Shown one piece after another: positions 15,626 to 23,523 of a stretch of 64,000 nt of DNA. A program made the position numbers and the translations under genes. Source of the DNA: Cellulomonas flavigena DSM 20109 (GTDB taxonomy: Bacteria; Actinomycetota; Actinomycetes; Actinomycetales; Cellulomonadaceae). The notes under the pieces were generated by a model. That model saw only the letters and a program-made list of their open reading frames with translations, was not told the origin of the DNA and made no database searches. The DNA lies in the NCBI RefSeq assembly GCF_000092865.1, contig NC_014151.1, positions 372,001 to 436,000 on the forward strand. The letters are read 5' to 3'. The first letter of the stretch is position 1, and every line of letters begins with the position of its first letter.

Positions 15626-16027
15626 GTGAAGACCACGCAGATGCTCGACACCTACCCCGCGACCATCAACCTCGACCGCCAGCTGCTGGCTCGCGTCATC
15701 GAGTCCTTGGTCGCCTGCTCGCAGGCGTGTACCGCGTGCGCGGACGCGTGTCTGAGTGAGGAGATGGTCGCCGACCTGCGCAAGTGCATCCGGTCCAACC
15801 TCGACTGCGCCGACAGCTGCGCGGCCACGGCGCGGATCCTGTCCCGCCACACCGGCTATGACGCCAACATCACCCGGGCTCACCTCGAGGCCTGCATCGC
15901 CGCGTGCCGGGCCTGCGGCGACGAGTGCGAGCAGCACGCGGGCATGCACGAGCACTGCCGCATCTGCGCCGAGGCGTGCCGGGACTGCGAGACCGCCTGC
16001 GCCGAGCTCCTCGCGGCCATCCGCTGA
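15626..16027 (+). CDS. DUF326 four-helix-bundle copper-binding (Csp-like) protein
   Basis: 133 residues, GTG start with CAGGAGG upstream. About 17 Cys placed along four helices in CxxxC and CxxCxxxC spacing (VACSQACTACADACLSEE, KCIRSNLDCADSCAAT, ACIAACRACGDECEQHAGMHEHCRICAEACRDCETAC). Such bundles store many Cu(I) ions on inward-facing Cys. No signal peptide, so cytosolic. Its position between TTCATC copy 3 and a DUF305 gene makes it part of the copper regulon of the element. Confidence 0.9.
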   Translation: MKTTQMLDTYPATINLDRQLLARVIESLVACSQACTACADACLSEEMVADLRKCIRSNLDCADSCAATARILSRHTGYDANITRAHLEACIAACRACGDECEQHAGMHEHCRICAEACRDCETACAELLAAIR

Positions 16028-16060
16028 ATCCCACCGGTAGCAGCGACAAGGAGACAGCCG

Positions 16061-16705
16061 ATGTCCATGCACCATGAGCACGACCGCGACCCGGCGGAGA
16101 GCCGGCACGACAGCGACGGCGCCCGGCACGGCGGCGGTGAGCACCACGGCGGCGGGCAGGGCCATCAGATGAAGGGCATGTACCTGCGGTTCGCCGCCAT
16201 GATCCTCACCGCCATGGCCGTCATGTACTTCGTCATGTTCGTCGGCTCCTGGGAGCTGGACCACGTCCGGTTCAGCCAGAGCCGGGTCTTCATGACGGTC
16301 ACCATGGGCGGCACGATGGGGCTGATCATGCTCGCCTGGATGCTGAACATGTACAGGAACGCCAAGGCCAACCTCGCCGTGGTCGCCATCAGCGTGCTGC
16401 TCCTCACCGGCGGTGTCATCCTCGATCGCAGCCAGGCCACGGTCGGCGACACCGCATTCATGCGCGCGATGATCCCGCACCACTCCCTGGCTATCACCCG
16501 CTCCGAACGGGCGCAGATCGACGACGTGCGGGTGTGCGAGCTCGCCGTCGAGATCATCGAGGCTCAGCAGCGGGAGATCGCCGAGATGGACTGGCTCATC
16601 GAGGACATCGAGCGCAAGGGCATCGCAGCAACGGCGGCCGAGGCCGACGCGCGCCCCGTACCGGACTTCGAGGGCACCGCGCTGCGCTCGTGCCCGACCC
16701 CCTGA
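16061..16705 (+). CDS. Membrane DUF305 protein with His-rich N terminus
   Basis: 214 residues. A His/Gly-rich cytoplasmic N-terminus (MHHEHDRD, HGGGEHHGGGQGH), then three membrane segments (FAAMILTAMAVMYFVMFVG, VTMGGTMGLIMLAWMLNMY, LAVVAISVLLLTGGVIL). The C-terminal DUF305-like part has DTAFMRAMIPHHSLAITRSERA and EIIEAQQREIAEMDWLIEDIE. Metal binding at the His cluster is inferred. It follows the DUF326 gene by 33 bp in the same operon. Confidence 0.85.
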   Translation: MSMHHEHDRDPAESRHDSDGARHGGGEHHGGGQGHQMKGMYLRFAAMILTAMAVMYFVMFVGSWELDHVRFSQSRVFMTVTMGGTMGLIMLAWMLNMYRNAKANLAVVAISVLLLTGGVILDRSQATVGDTAFMRAMIPHHSLAITRSERAQIDDVRVCELAVEIIEAQQREIAEMDWLIEDIERKGIAATAAEADARPVPDFEGTALRSCPTP

Positions 16706-16776
16706 CCTGGCCCGCTCGGCGTCGAGGTGCCCCCGAGCCGGGAATACCGGCCATGAGCACGCCGTTGGCTGCTCAC

Positions 16777-16793
16777 ATACCCCCTGGGGGTAT
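16777..16793. promoter_or_regulatory. CsoR-type operator upstream of copB
   Basis: ATACCCCCTGGGGGTAT, an almost perfect palindrome of the type bound by CsoR/CstR/FrmR-family repressors. It is 43 bp before the copB start. A near-identical box (22,368-22,383) lies outside the transposon. No CsoR-family gene is on the element. Confidence 0.8.
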
Positions 16794-16835
16794 TTTGCGC
16801 AGATGACGGTGGAGCACGGGTCGAGGAGAAGAGCC

Positions 16836-19118
16836 ATGAGCAACGCGCACCAGGGCCACGACGTGCACGGCGAACGACGCAGCAGCGCGAGCCAGCGGCA
16901 CGAGCTGTCCGTCGAGGACACTGATCCGCTGGCTCACGACCGCCACGGTGGGCACGACGCCGGCCAGATGGAGCACGAGGGCCACCACATGCCCGCGCAT
17001 GTGGATGGGCACGACGCCGAGCACCGGCCCTCCGCGAGCCACCATGGCGAGCACATGGGCGCCGAGGGTGACCACGGCGGGCACGGGGCACACGGCGGTG
17101 GTCACGGTGACCACGTCGCCCTGTTCCGGCGCCTGTTCTGGATCAACCTCGCGCTCGCCGTGCCGACGGTCCTGCTCAGCGGGATGTTCGCCGACCTGCT
17201 CGGCTATGCCCTCCCCGACGTCCCGGGGCTCACCTGGGTCGCGCCGGCCCTCGGCACCGTGATCTACCTGTGGGGCGGACGGCCGTTCCTCACCGGAGCG
17301 GTCGCTGAGTTCCGGGCCCGCAAGCCGGGGATGATGCTGCTCATCGGGATGGCGATCACCGTGGCGTTCGTCGCCTCCTGGGGCGCGACCCTCGGGGTGC
17401 TCTCGCACGAGCTGGACTTCTGGTGGGAGCTGGCCCTGCTGGTCGTGATCATGCTGCTCGGCCACTGGCTGGAGATGCGGTCCCTGGCGCAGACCTCCTC
17501 CGCTCTGGACTCCCTGGCGGCGCTGCTGCCGGACGAGGCGGAGAAGGTCGACGGCGACTCCGTCGTCACGGTCGCTCCGTCCTCGCTCGCCCTGGGGGAC
17601 GTCGTCATCGTCCGCCCGGGCGGCCGGGTGCCGGCCGACGGGCAGGTCGTCGAGGGCGCTGCCGACGTCGACGAGTCGATGATCACGGGCGAGTCGCGGC
17701 CGGTGTTCCGGACCGTCGGCGACCAGGTCGTCGCGGGAACCGTCTCGACCGACAGCGCCCTGCGCGTGAGGGTCGACGCCGTCGGTGACTCGACCGTGCT
17801 GGCCGGGATCCGACGACTGGTCGCCCAGGCGCAGTCGTCCACGACGCGTGCGCAGCTGCTGGCCGACCGCGCCGCCGGGTGGCTGTTCTGGTTCGCCCTG
17901 ATCGCCGCCGTCATCACGGTCGCGATCTGGAGCGCCGTCGGGACACCGGACTTCGCGATCATCCGCGCCATCACGGTGCTCGTCATCGCCTGCCCGCACG
18001 CTCTCGGGCTCGCCATCCCGCTGGTGGTGTCGATCTCCACCGAACGCGCTGCCTGGGGTGGCGTGCTGGTCAAGGACCGTGCCGCACTCGAGCGGATGCG
18101 CGTGGTCGACACCGTCCTGTTCGACAAGACCGGGACGCTCACCAAGGGCGAGCCCGCCGTGCACGATGTCGCGACGACCGGGATCGGTGACGACGAGCTC
18201 CTTGCGCTGGCCGCCGCCGCGGAAGCCGACAGCGAGCACCCGCTGGCACGTGCGATCACCGCCGCAGCACACCATCGAGGGCTCACGGTGCCGCGCGCCG
18301 AGGACTTCCAGGCCTCGACGGCTGTCGGAGTCTCCGTCACCGTGGACGGACGCTGGGTCGCCGTCGGCGGCCCGAACCTCCTGGCCGAGCAGGGGCTCGA
18401 TCCTCTGCCGGTGACCCAGCCCTGGTCCGACCGCGGACAGATCGTCCTGCACGTCGTGGTCGACGGCCGCGTGGCCGGAGCGCTAGGGCTCGCCGACGAG
18501 GTACGTCAGGAGTCCCGCGAGGCGGTCGACGCCCTTCACGCCCTCGGCATCCGCGTAATGATGATCACCGGTGACGCCGAGCCGGTGGCCAAGGCCGTGG
18601 GGACGGAACTCGGCATCGATCAGGTCTTCGCGGGCGTCCGCCCGGAGGACAAGAGCAGCACGGTGGCCTCCCTGCAGGGTGAGGGGCGGACCGTGGCGAT
18701 GGTGGGTGACGGCGTCAACGACGCGCCCGCCCTCGCGCAGGCCGACGTCGGCGTCGCCATCGGTGCCGGCACGGACGTGGCCATCGCCTCGGCCGGGGTC
18801 ATCCTCGCCTCCGACGACCCCCGGTCTGTCCTGTCCGTCATCCAGCTCTCCCGTGAGGGCTACCGGAAGATGAAGCAGAACCTGTGGTGGGCCGCCGGCT
18901 ACAACATCGCCGCCGTGCCCCTCGCCGCCGGAGTCCTCGCGCCGGTGGGGTTCGTCCTGCCGATGGAGATCGGCGCGATCCTCATGTCCCTGTCCACGGT
19001 CGTCGTGGCCGCGAACGCCCAGCTCCTGCGGCGTCTTGACCTGAGCCCACAGGCCTTGACAGCCGCAGCACACGGGGCCCAGCGCGTCGGACCGCGGACA
19101 GCGGTGCCAGCTGCCTGA
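16836..19118 (+). CDS. copB: Copper-translocating P1B-type ATPase, CopB class
   Basis: 760 residues from the ATG that follows GAGGAGAAG (an ATG at 16,803 is weaker). Long His/Met-rich N terminus, no CxxC heavy-metal domains. Transport site is CPH (LVIACPHALGLAIP, middle of the protein), which marks the CopB class rather than CPC enzymes. Other landmarks: TGES (actuator), DKTGTLTKGE (phosphorylated Asp), SEHPLARAI (nucleotide-binding HP motif), MVGDGVNDAPALAQADVG. About eight membrane helices. Pumps copper out of the cytosol. CsoR-type operator directly upstream. Confidence 0.95.
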   Translation: MSNAHQGHDVHGERRSSASQRHELSVEDTDPLAHDRHGGHDAGQMEHEGHHMPAHVDGHDAEHRPSASHHGEHMGAEGDHGGHGAHGGGHGDHVALFRRLFWINLALAVPTVLLSGMFADLLGYALPDVPGLTWVAPALGTVIYLWGGRPFLTGAVAEFRARKPGMMLLIGMAITVAFVASWGATLGVLSHELDFWWELALLVVIMLLGHWLEMRSLAQTSSALDSLAALLPDEAEKVDGDSVVTVAPSSLALGDVVIVRPGGRVPADGQVVEGAADVDESMITGESRPVFRTVGDQVVAGTVSTDSALRVRVDAVGDSTVLAGIRRLVAQAQSSTTRAQLLADRAAGWLFWFALIAAVITVAIWSAVGTPDFAIIRAITVLVIACPHALGLAIPLVVSISTERAAWGGVLVKDRAALERMRVVDTVLFDKTGTLTKGEPAVHDVATTGIGDDELLALAAAAEADSEHPLARAITAAAHHRGLTVPRAEDFQASTAVGVSVTVDGRWVAVGGPNLLAEQGLDPLPVTQPWSDRGQIVLHVVVDGRVAGALGLADEVRQESREAVDALHALGIRVMMITGDAEPVAKAVGTELGIDQVFAGVRPEDKSSTVASLQGEGRTVAMVGDGVNDAPALAQADVGVAIGAGTDVAIASAGVILASDDPRSVLSVIQLSREGYRKMKQNLWWAAGYNIAAVPLAAGVLAPVGFVLPMEIGAILMSLSTVVVAANAQLLRRLDLSPQALTAAAHGAQRVGPRTAVPAA

Positions 19119-19130
19119 GCAGACGACCCC

Positions 19131-19147
19131 TTCATCGAATCTTCATC
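19131..19147 (+). promoter_or_regulatory. TTCATC direct repeat, copy 4
   Basis: TTCATCGAATCTTCATC: two exact TTCATC half-sites at an 11-bp period, 56 bp before cueP. The best conserved copy with copy 1. Confidence 0.7.
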
Positions 19148-19202
19148 GCCGACGGGCCTTCGGTCGGCGGAGCCGCGCACGACGGTGAGCGAGGATCTTC
19201 AC

Positions 19203-19751
19203 ATGCGTTCTCGACTCCGCCTCGCCGCTGTCGTCGTTGCTGCCACCGCTGTGCTCGCCGGCTGCTCCGCCACCTCGGATGACGACGTCCTCGCCGACCT
19301 CGGGCTCGACGGCCTGACCGGTCAGGAGATCGTCACGCGACTCGACACCTCGACGGACAGCCGGCCGCTGAACTTCACGGCCTCCGTGCGCGAGGACGAG
19401 GTCCTCGTCGGCGACGGGACCGCCGAGGTCGCCGTGCCCCTCGACGAGGGCGAGTTCTACGTCTCGATCGCGCCGTACATCGAGACGACGCACGAGTGCT
19501 ACTTCCACAGCCTCGCGACCTGCCAGGGCGAGTTGGTCGACGAACCGGTGGAGGTCACGATCACCGACGCCGACGGTGTTGTCCTCGTCGAGGAGAGCGC
19601 CACGACCTACTCCAACGGGTTCGTCGGCTACTGGCTCCCTGAAGACGTCGAGGGAACGATCGAGATCACTCAGGGCGACCTGAGCGGCAACGTTCCGTTC
19701 AGCACGACCGAGGGCAGCCCGACCTGTGTGACCACCCTCCAACTCACCTGA
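19203..19751 (+). CDS. cueP: CueP-family copper-binding lipoprotein
   Basis: 182 residues, ATG with GAGCGAGGA upstream. Lipoprotein signal ending VLAGC. CueP landmarks: GLDGLTGQEIVTRLD, EFYVSIAPYIETTHECYFHSLATCQGEL (the CxFHxxxxC copper motif), VTITDADG, GFVGYWLPEDVEGTIEI. CueP holds copper outside the membrane and in enterics supplies it to superoxide dismutase. Last gene of the element and preceded by its own TTCATC site. Confidence 0.92.
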   Translation: MRSRLRLAAVVVAATAVLAGCSATSDDDVLADLGLDGLTGQEIVTRLDTSTDSRPLNFTASVREDEVLVGDGTAEVAVPLDEGEFYVSIAPYIETTHECYFHSLATCQGELVDEPVEVTITDADGVVLVEESATTYSNGFVGYWLPEDVEGTIEITQGDLSGNVPFSTTEGSPTCVTTLQLT

Positions 19752-19985
19752 TCGACACGGCCGCTCCGAGCGGGCTCGGCCTCCGGTCGCCGTCGACGCA
19801 CAGAAGCCGGGGGTGTTGCTCAGCTCCGCGGCATTGGGCCGAGGTTGGCCGCAGCAACCACAGGTCCGAGTCGCGGGCGACAGTGCACCGCTGCGGTGCG
19901 GTCATGACCCCGCGCTGTCGAAGAATCACCCCAGCTCCCGGACGGAACGCCCGGCCGGGCACCGCCACTTAGCCTCGGCAGAAGC

Positions 19986-20010
19986 CCGCCATCTTCCGCT
20001 GGAAGTCACA
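19986..20010 (-). repeat. Right terminal inverted repeat of transposon
   Basis: Read inward on the minus strand it begins TGTGACTTCCAGCGG and reaches TGGCGG, as the left end does. The 234 bases between cueP and this repeat hold no gene, only a subterminal GGCGG motif. Confidence 0.82.
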
Positions 20011-20033
20011 CCGATGCTCAACATGTCGCCCAT
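20011..20033 (-). pseudogene. 5' end of the merR gene split by the transposon
   Basis: Contains the start codon of the interrupted merR (ATG at 20,033 preceded by GAGGGGG; a second ATG at 20,024). It encodes MGDMLSI and half of the next Gly codon, then meets the target duplication CCGATG (20,011-20,016). The remainder is at 5,253-6,018. The transcript from this promoter now reads into the right end of the element. Confidence 0.88.
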
Positions 20034-20035
20034 CC

Positions 20036-20060
20036 GACCCCCTCACACGGTGTCAGGGTC
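20036..20060. promoter_or_regulatory. MerR-type operator/promoter of the split merR
   Basis: Inverted repeat GACCC...CACAC-G-GTGT...GGGTC spanning 25 bp. On the minus strand it carries TTGACCC as the -35 element, the usual place of a MerR operator inside an over-long promoter spacer. It suggests autoregulation before the insertion. Confidence 0.6.
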
Positions 20061-20198
20061 AAGGGGGCCGTCACGACGGACGTGCGGGCGCCCGCCCGAC
20101 GAGCACCGGTGGGGCGCCGCGGTGTCACAGCGGATGCACCCGTGTCGCGCCCGTCGTCCCGCCGGATCGCGCTCCGGCCCGTCGGTCTCGCGCGCCCC

Positions 20199-20471
20199 TC
20201 AGGCGAGCGACAGGAACAGCTTCTCGAGCTTCGCGACGTCGAGCGTCGGCTCCTCGTCCGCGTCCTGCGGCCGGGTCAGGCACTGCTGCATGCCCGACGC
20301 GATGATCGCGAACCCGGCGCGGTCGAGCGCCTTGGAGACGGCGGCGAGCTGCGTGACGACGTCCTCGCAGCCCGTGCCCTCGTCGATCATGCGGATGACG
20401 GCCGCAAGCTGGCCCTGCGCGCGCTTGAGCCGGTTGCTGACCTTGGCCATCTGCTCGGGGTCGAGCTCCAC
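20199..20471 (-). CDS. CsoR/CstR-family repressor (persulfide-sensor type)
   Basis: 90 residues, all-helical family with KVSNRLKRAQGQLAAVIRMIDE and CEDVVTQLAAVSKALDRAGFAIIASGMQQC. Two Cys (about residues 35 and 64) are kept. The His four residues before the second Cys, needed for Cu(I) in CsoR, is replaced by Gly, which points to the CstR persulfide-sensing branch. The neighbouring rhodanese-reductase and the palindrome before it fit that role. GTG start with AGGAGG upstream. Same direction as the reductase, downstream of it. Confidence 0.82.
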   Translation of the reverse strand: MELDPEQMAKVSNRLKRAQGQLAAVIRMIDEGTGCEDVVTQLAAVSKALDRAGFAIIASGMQQCLTRPQDADEEPTLDVAKLEKLFLSLA

Positions 20472-20508
20472 GGGGTCCTCCTGGGGTGTCGGTCGGTCGG
20501 GGGGAGTG

Positions 20509-20628
20509 TCAGCGTGCGCAGGTGCAGCGCTGGTCCTGCGGGACGGACGCCATGACGTCGTCGGCGTGCATGCCGCAGCCGTCCCAGGTCGTCTTGCGGC
20601 AGGTGGGGCACAGGGCGGGGTAGCACAT
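20509..20628 (-). CDS. 39-residue conserved zinc-ribbon-like peptide
   Basis: Small ORF with TAGGAGA upstream. Sequence has LCPTCRKTTWDGCGMH and the end DQRCTCAR, that is CxxC, a single Cys-Gly and a final CxC, as in a small zinc ribbon. I recognise the TWxGCGxHxxxVMxSVPxDQRCTC pattern as a common actinobacterial peptide of unknown function. It sits between the CstR-like regulator and the reductase and would be co-transcribed with both. Confidence 0.75.
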   Translation of the reverse strand: MCYPALCPTCRKTTWDGCGMHADDVMASVPQDQRCTCAR

Positions 20629-20651
20629 GGGAGTCTCCTAGTGGTTCCGGT

Positions 20652-22358
20652 TCAGCGGGTGCGGGTCAGGTCGGGGCGGGTCGTGACGAGGCTGATCCAC
20701 CCGCCCGAGAGGTTGCGGGCGTCGAGGCCGGCGGCCAGGACGACGCGGGTGGCGATGTGGGCGCGCACGCCGCTGGCGCAGTGCACGGCGACCGGGCGCC
20801 CGTCGGCGGCGTCGCGCACCTCGTCGAGGCGGTCGCGCAGCTCGGTGTGGGGGACGTTCAGCGCACCCTCGAGGTGGCCGCCGGCGAACTCCGCGCGGCT
20901 GCGGACGTCGAGGACGAGGTGGCTCGCCATGACGGCGTCGACCTCGGCGACCGTCCACTGCGGCATCGTGCCGTCCAGGACGTTCTGCGCGACGAACCCC
21001 AGCATGTTGACCGGGTCCTTCGCCGCGCCGTAGGGCGGGGCGTAGGCGAGCTCGAGCTCGGCGAGGTCGTCGGCCGTCATCCCCGCGCGCAGCGCGGTGG
21101 CGAGCACGTCGATCCGCTTGTCGACACCCTCGCGGCCCACGGCCTGCGCACCGAGCAGGCGACCGTCGGGGGCGAAGCTCGCGACGAGGTGCACCTGCTC
21201 CGCGCCGGGGAAGTAGCCCGCGTGGTGGCCCGCGTGGATCCGGACGGTCTCGTGCTCGACGCCGGCGCGCGCGAGCGTCGCCTGGCTCGCGCCGGTCACG
21301 GCGGCGGTGAGCCCGAACACCCGGACGATCGCGGTGCCCAGCACGGGGGCCTGCGGGGTCGTGCGCCGTCCGAGCATCGCGTCGGCGGCACGGCGGCCCT
21401 GCCGGTTCGCGGGGCCCGCCAGCGGCACGGGGCCGGTGTCGCCGGTGACGGCCTGGGTGACCTCGACGGCGTCGCCGACGGCCCAGACGTACGGGTCGGA
21501 GGTGCGCTGGTCGGCGTCGACCTTGATCGCGCCGCGCGCACCGAGCTCGAGCCCGGCGTCGCGGGCCAGGTCGCTCGCCGGGCGCACGCCCACGTTGACG
21601 ACGACGACGTCGGCCGGCAGCCGCGTGCCGTCGGAGAGCGTGACGAGCGCGGCGCCGTCGTCGGTCGACGTGACGGCGGACGCCGAGACGCCCAGGTGCA
21701 GCGCGACGCCGTGCGCGCGCAGCTCGTCGGCGAGCAGCGGGGCGAGCTCGGCGTCCAGGGGCGGCAGCACGTGGTCGGCCAGCTCGACGAGCGCGACCTC
21801 CAGGCCGCGGGCGGCGAGCGCCTCGACGGCCTCCAGGCCGATGAAGCCCGCACCCACGACGACCGCGCGCCGAGGGCCGTCCGCGGGCAGGGCGGCGACG
21901 CGTGCGGTGAGCGCGTCGAGGTCGGGGATCGTGCGCAGTGCGTGCACCGCGGGGTGGTCCAGCCCCTCGACGGGCGGGCGCACGGCGACGGCTCCGGGGG
22001 CGAGCAGCAGCGCGTCATAGGGCAGCTCGTACGTGCCGTCGGCGTGCGTGACGGTGACGGTGCGGGCCGCGCGGTCGATCGCGGTGACGCGGCTGCCCGT
22101 GCGCACGTCGAGCGCGAGCGCCGCGCGCAGCGACTGCGGCGTGTGCAGGAGGAGGGCGTCGCGGCTCTCGATCTCGCCGGACAGGTGGTACGGGAGGCCG
22201 CAGTTGGCGAAGGAGACGTACTCGGACTGCTCGAGGACGACGATCGACGCCGTCTCGTCGAGCCGGCGGGCGCGAGCGGCGGCGCTCATGCCGCCCGCGA
22301 CGCCACCGACGACGACGATCCGGCGTCCGGGGGTCGTGGCCGTGGGGGAGGAGGTCAT
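20652..22358 (-). CDS. CoA-disulfide reductase-like flavoprotein with C-terminal rhodanese domain
   Basis: 568 residues. FAD-binding start RIVVVGGVAGGMSAAARARR, active-site SFANCGLPYHLSG with the single redox Cys of CoA-disulfide/persulfide reductases, NAD-binding VVVGAGFIGLEAVEAL, and VWAVGDAVEV. The C-terminal 90 residues form a rhodanese module (LVLDVRSRAEFAGGHLEGALNVP) with the catalytic Cys in VHCASGVRA. Such fusions reduce CoA or other persulfides and polysulfide. Controlled by the CstR-like palindrome 10 bp upstream and followed by the repressor gene. Confidence 0.9.
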   Translation of the reverse strand: MTSSPTATTPGRRIVVVGGVAGGMSAAARARRLDETASIVVLEQSEYVSFANCGLPYHLSGEIESRDALLLHTPQSLRAALALDVRTGSRVTAIDRAARTVTVTHADGTYELPYDALLLAPGAVAVRPPVEGLDHPAVHALRTIPDLDALTARVAALPADGPRRAVVVGAGFIGLEAVEALAARGLEVALVELADHVLPPLDAELAPLLADELRAHGVALHLGVSASAVTSTDDGAALVTLSDGTRLPADVVVVNVGVRPASDLARDAGLELGARGAIKVDADQRTSDPYVWAVGDAVEVTQAVTGDTGPVPLAGPANRQGRRAADAMLGRRTTPQAPVLGTAIVRVFGLTAAVTGASQATLARAGVEHETVRIHAGHHAGYFPGAEQVHLVASFAPDGRLLGAQAVGREGVDKRIDVLATALRAGMTADDLAELELAYAPPYGAAKDPVNMLGFVAQNVLDGTMPQWTVAEVDAVMASHLVLDVRSRAEFAGGHLEGALNVPHTELRDRLDEVRDAADGRPVAVHCASGVRAHIATRVVLAAGLDARNLSGGWISLVTTRPDLTRTR

Positions 22359-22367
22359 GACACCAAT

Positions 22368-22383
22368 ATACCCCTGGGGGTAT
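22368..22383. promoter_or_regulatory. CstR/CsoR-type operator upstream of the reductase
   Basis: ATACCCCTGGGGGTAT palindrome directly before the reductase start codon. Differs by one base from the box before copB on the transposon. Confidence 0.8.
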
Positions 22384-22465
22384 CGGTTGTCAGCCTTGTC
22401 GAGGGTGGGACGCGTCGCTTCACCCGGCCGTCACCGACGCCACGCCCACCGCGCCCACCGCCGCC

Positions 22466-23233
22466 CTACGGCCAGATACGGTCCAGGTCCAGGTAGGGGC
22501 CGAAGTACGGCTCCAGACCCCAGCTCTGCTCCAGCGTCCGGCCGGGTCGCAGGTGGAAGACGTCGGCCTCCGCGAGGGTGTCCTGGTTGTTGGCGAAGCC
22601 GGGCTCGTAGAGGTACTCGGGTGGGATGCCGTCGCAGACGGCGCCGACCTTGACGTCACCGGCCGGCAGGCCCGTGATGAGGTACTCGTCGCCCTGGTCG
22701 TCCGTCCGCCCGGACCTCAGCGCCTTGCCGGTGACCGCGTCGTACACCGTGACGGTCGAGGGGCCGTAGATGGGGTCCATGGTGCTCAGCACCGTGCCCC
22801 GGACCGCAGCCCGCGCGTTCGCGACCCGGACGGGGTCGGTGTCCTGCAGCCCGCGGTGCCGGGTGTCGCGCACGGTCAGCCGGTGACGGCCCGTGCCGAC
22901 GAGGGTGACGCCCTCGAACCGGTGCGTCCCGCGGTCCGCCCTCGTGAACGTGTAGTCGGCCGGCAGGGACCGCACGAGCGCGTCGTCGGTGGCGAACCGG
23001 ACCGTCCCGACGTACGGGCGCCCGGCCTGGCGGACCGTCACCGTGACGTCGAACGGCACCCCGGCGACGACGTGCGCCGGCGCCGACAGCCGCAACGTGG
23101 GTGCCGGCGCCCGGCCTCCGGCCGTCGCGGGTGGCGCCGCACCCAGCACGAGCCCGACCAGCACCAGCACCGCGACCGACCACCAGCCCGCCGTGCGTCG
23201 CGCCCTCGTGCGCCCTCGTCGCGGTGCCGACAT
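22466..23233 (-). CDS. Secreted beta-sandwich protein of unknown function
   Basis: 255 residues. Twin-arginine-rich basic start (RRGRTRARRT) and a hydrophobic core give a signal peptide ending near ATAG (about residue 39). The mature part reads as two beta-sandwich repeats: an Ig-like region (LRLSAPAHVVAGVPFDVTVTV, THRFEGVTLVGTGRHRLTV) and a carboxypeptidase-regulatory-like region (AVRGTVLSTM, VTVYDAVTGKALRSGRTDDQGDEYLITGLPAGDVKVGA). The second is typical of extracellular adhesion or scaffold modules. No catalytic motif. Start chosen for the AGAGGGGG site. Divergent from the protease. Confidence 0.7.
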   Translation of the reverse strand: MSAPRRGRTRARRTAGWWSVAVLVLVGLVLGAAPPATAGGRAPAPTLRLSAPAHVVAGVPFDVTVTVRQAGRPYVGTVRFATDDALVRSLPADYTFTRADRGTHRFEGVTLVGTGRHRLTVRDTRHRGLQDTDPVRVANARAAVRGTVLSTMDPIYGPSTVTVYDAVTGKALRSGRTDDQGDEYLITGLPAGDVKVGAVCDGIPPEYLYEPGFANNQDTLAEADVFHLRPGRTLEQSWGLEPYFGPYLDLDRIWP

Positions 23234-23523
23234 GGCTGCCGCCCCCTCTCCCGGGGGCCGCCCGAGGCAGTGCGCCTCGTGACGGACGTGCCCCCGCGAA
23301 CCGGCGTAGACCCCTGCGTGTGCTGTGGCAAGGACACCGACACCCGTGGAACGTTTCGGCGGTCGCGCCTCTCGGCGTTCTCGCCGTCCACCCGGGACGA
23401 ACGACCCGGCGGCGACGGGCTGGTGCGGAACGCGTTCTTCCCGCGCTGCGACCCCGCTGCTAGCGTCCGTCACGTGCCAGGGCGGCTGCCGTGGCGCCGA
23501 CGTCGGAAGCCGGGGGGCACCGC

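Larger units (their letters stand above)
6025..20010. mobile_element. Tn5053/Tn7-type heavy-metal resistance transposon, 13,986 bp
   Basis: The element starts TGTGACTT at the left and ends AAGTCACA at the right. The first 25 bases of the two ends agree at 18 positions, including TGTGACTT and TGGCGG. It is flanked by CCGATG on both sides and lies inside the first codons of a merR gene whose halves rejoin exactly when it is removed. The left 3 kb holds transposition genes (serine resolvase, split DDE transposase, AAA ATPase) and the rest is cargo for cadmium and copper. TniQ is not present. The gene set and TGT...ACA ends match the Tn5053 group in general design; the ends were found by eye. Confidence 0.9.

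Noticed and set aside
23234..23400. Possible riboswitch upstream of the secreted beta-sandwich protein
   Set aside because: Structured-looking GC-rich sequence, but the conserved bases of c-di-GMP or c-di-AMP riboswitches that I know are not present.
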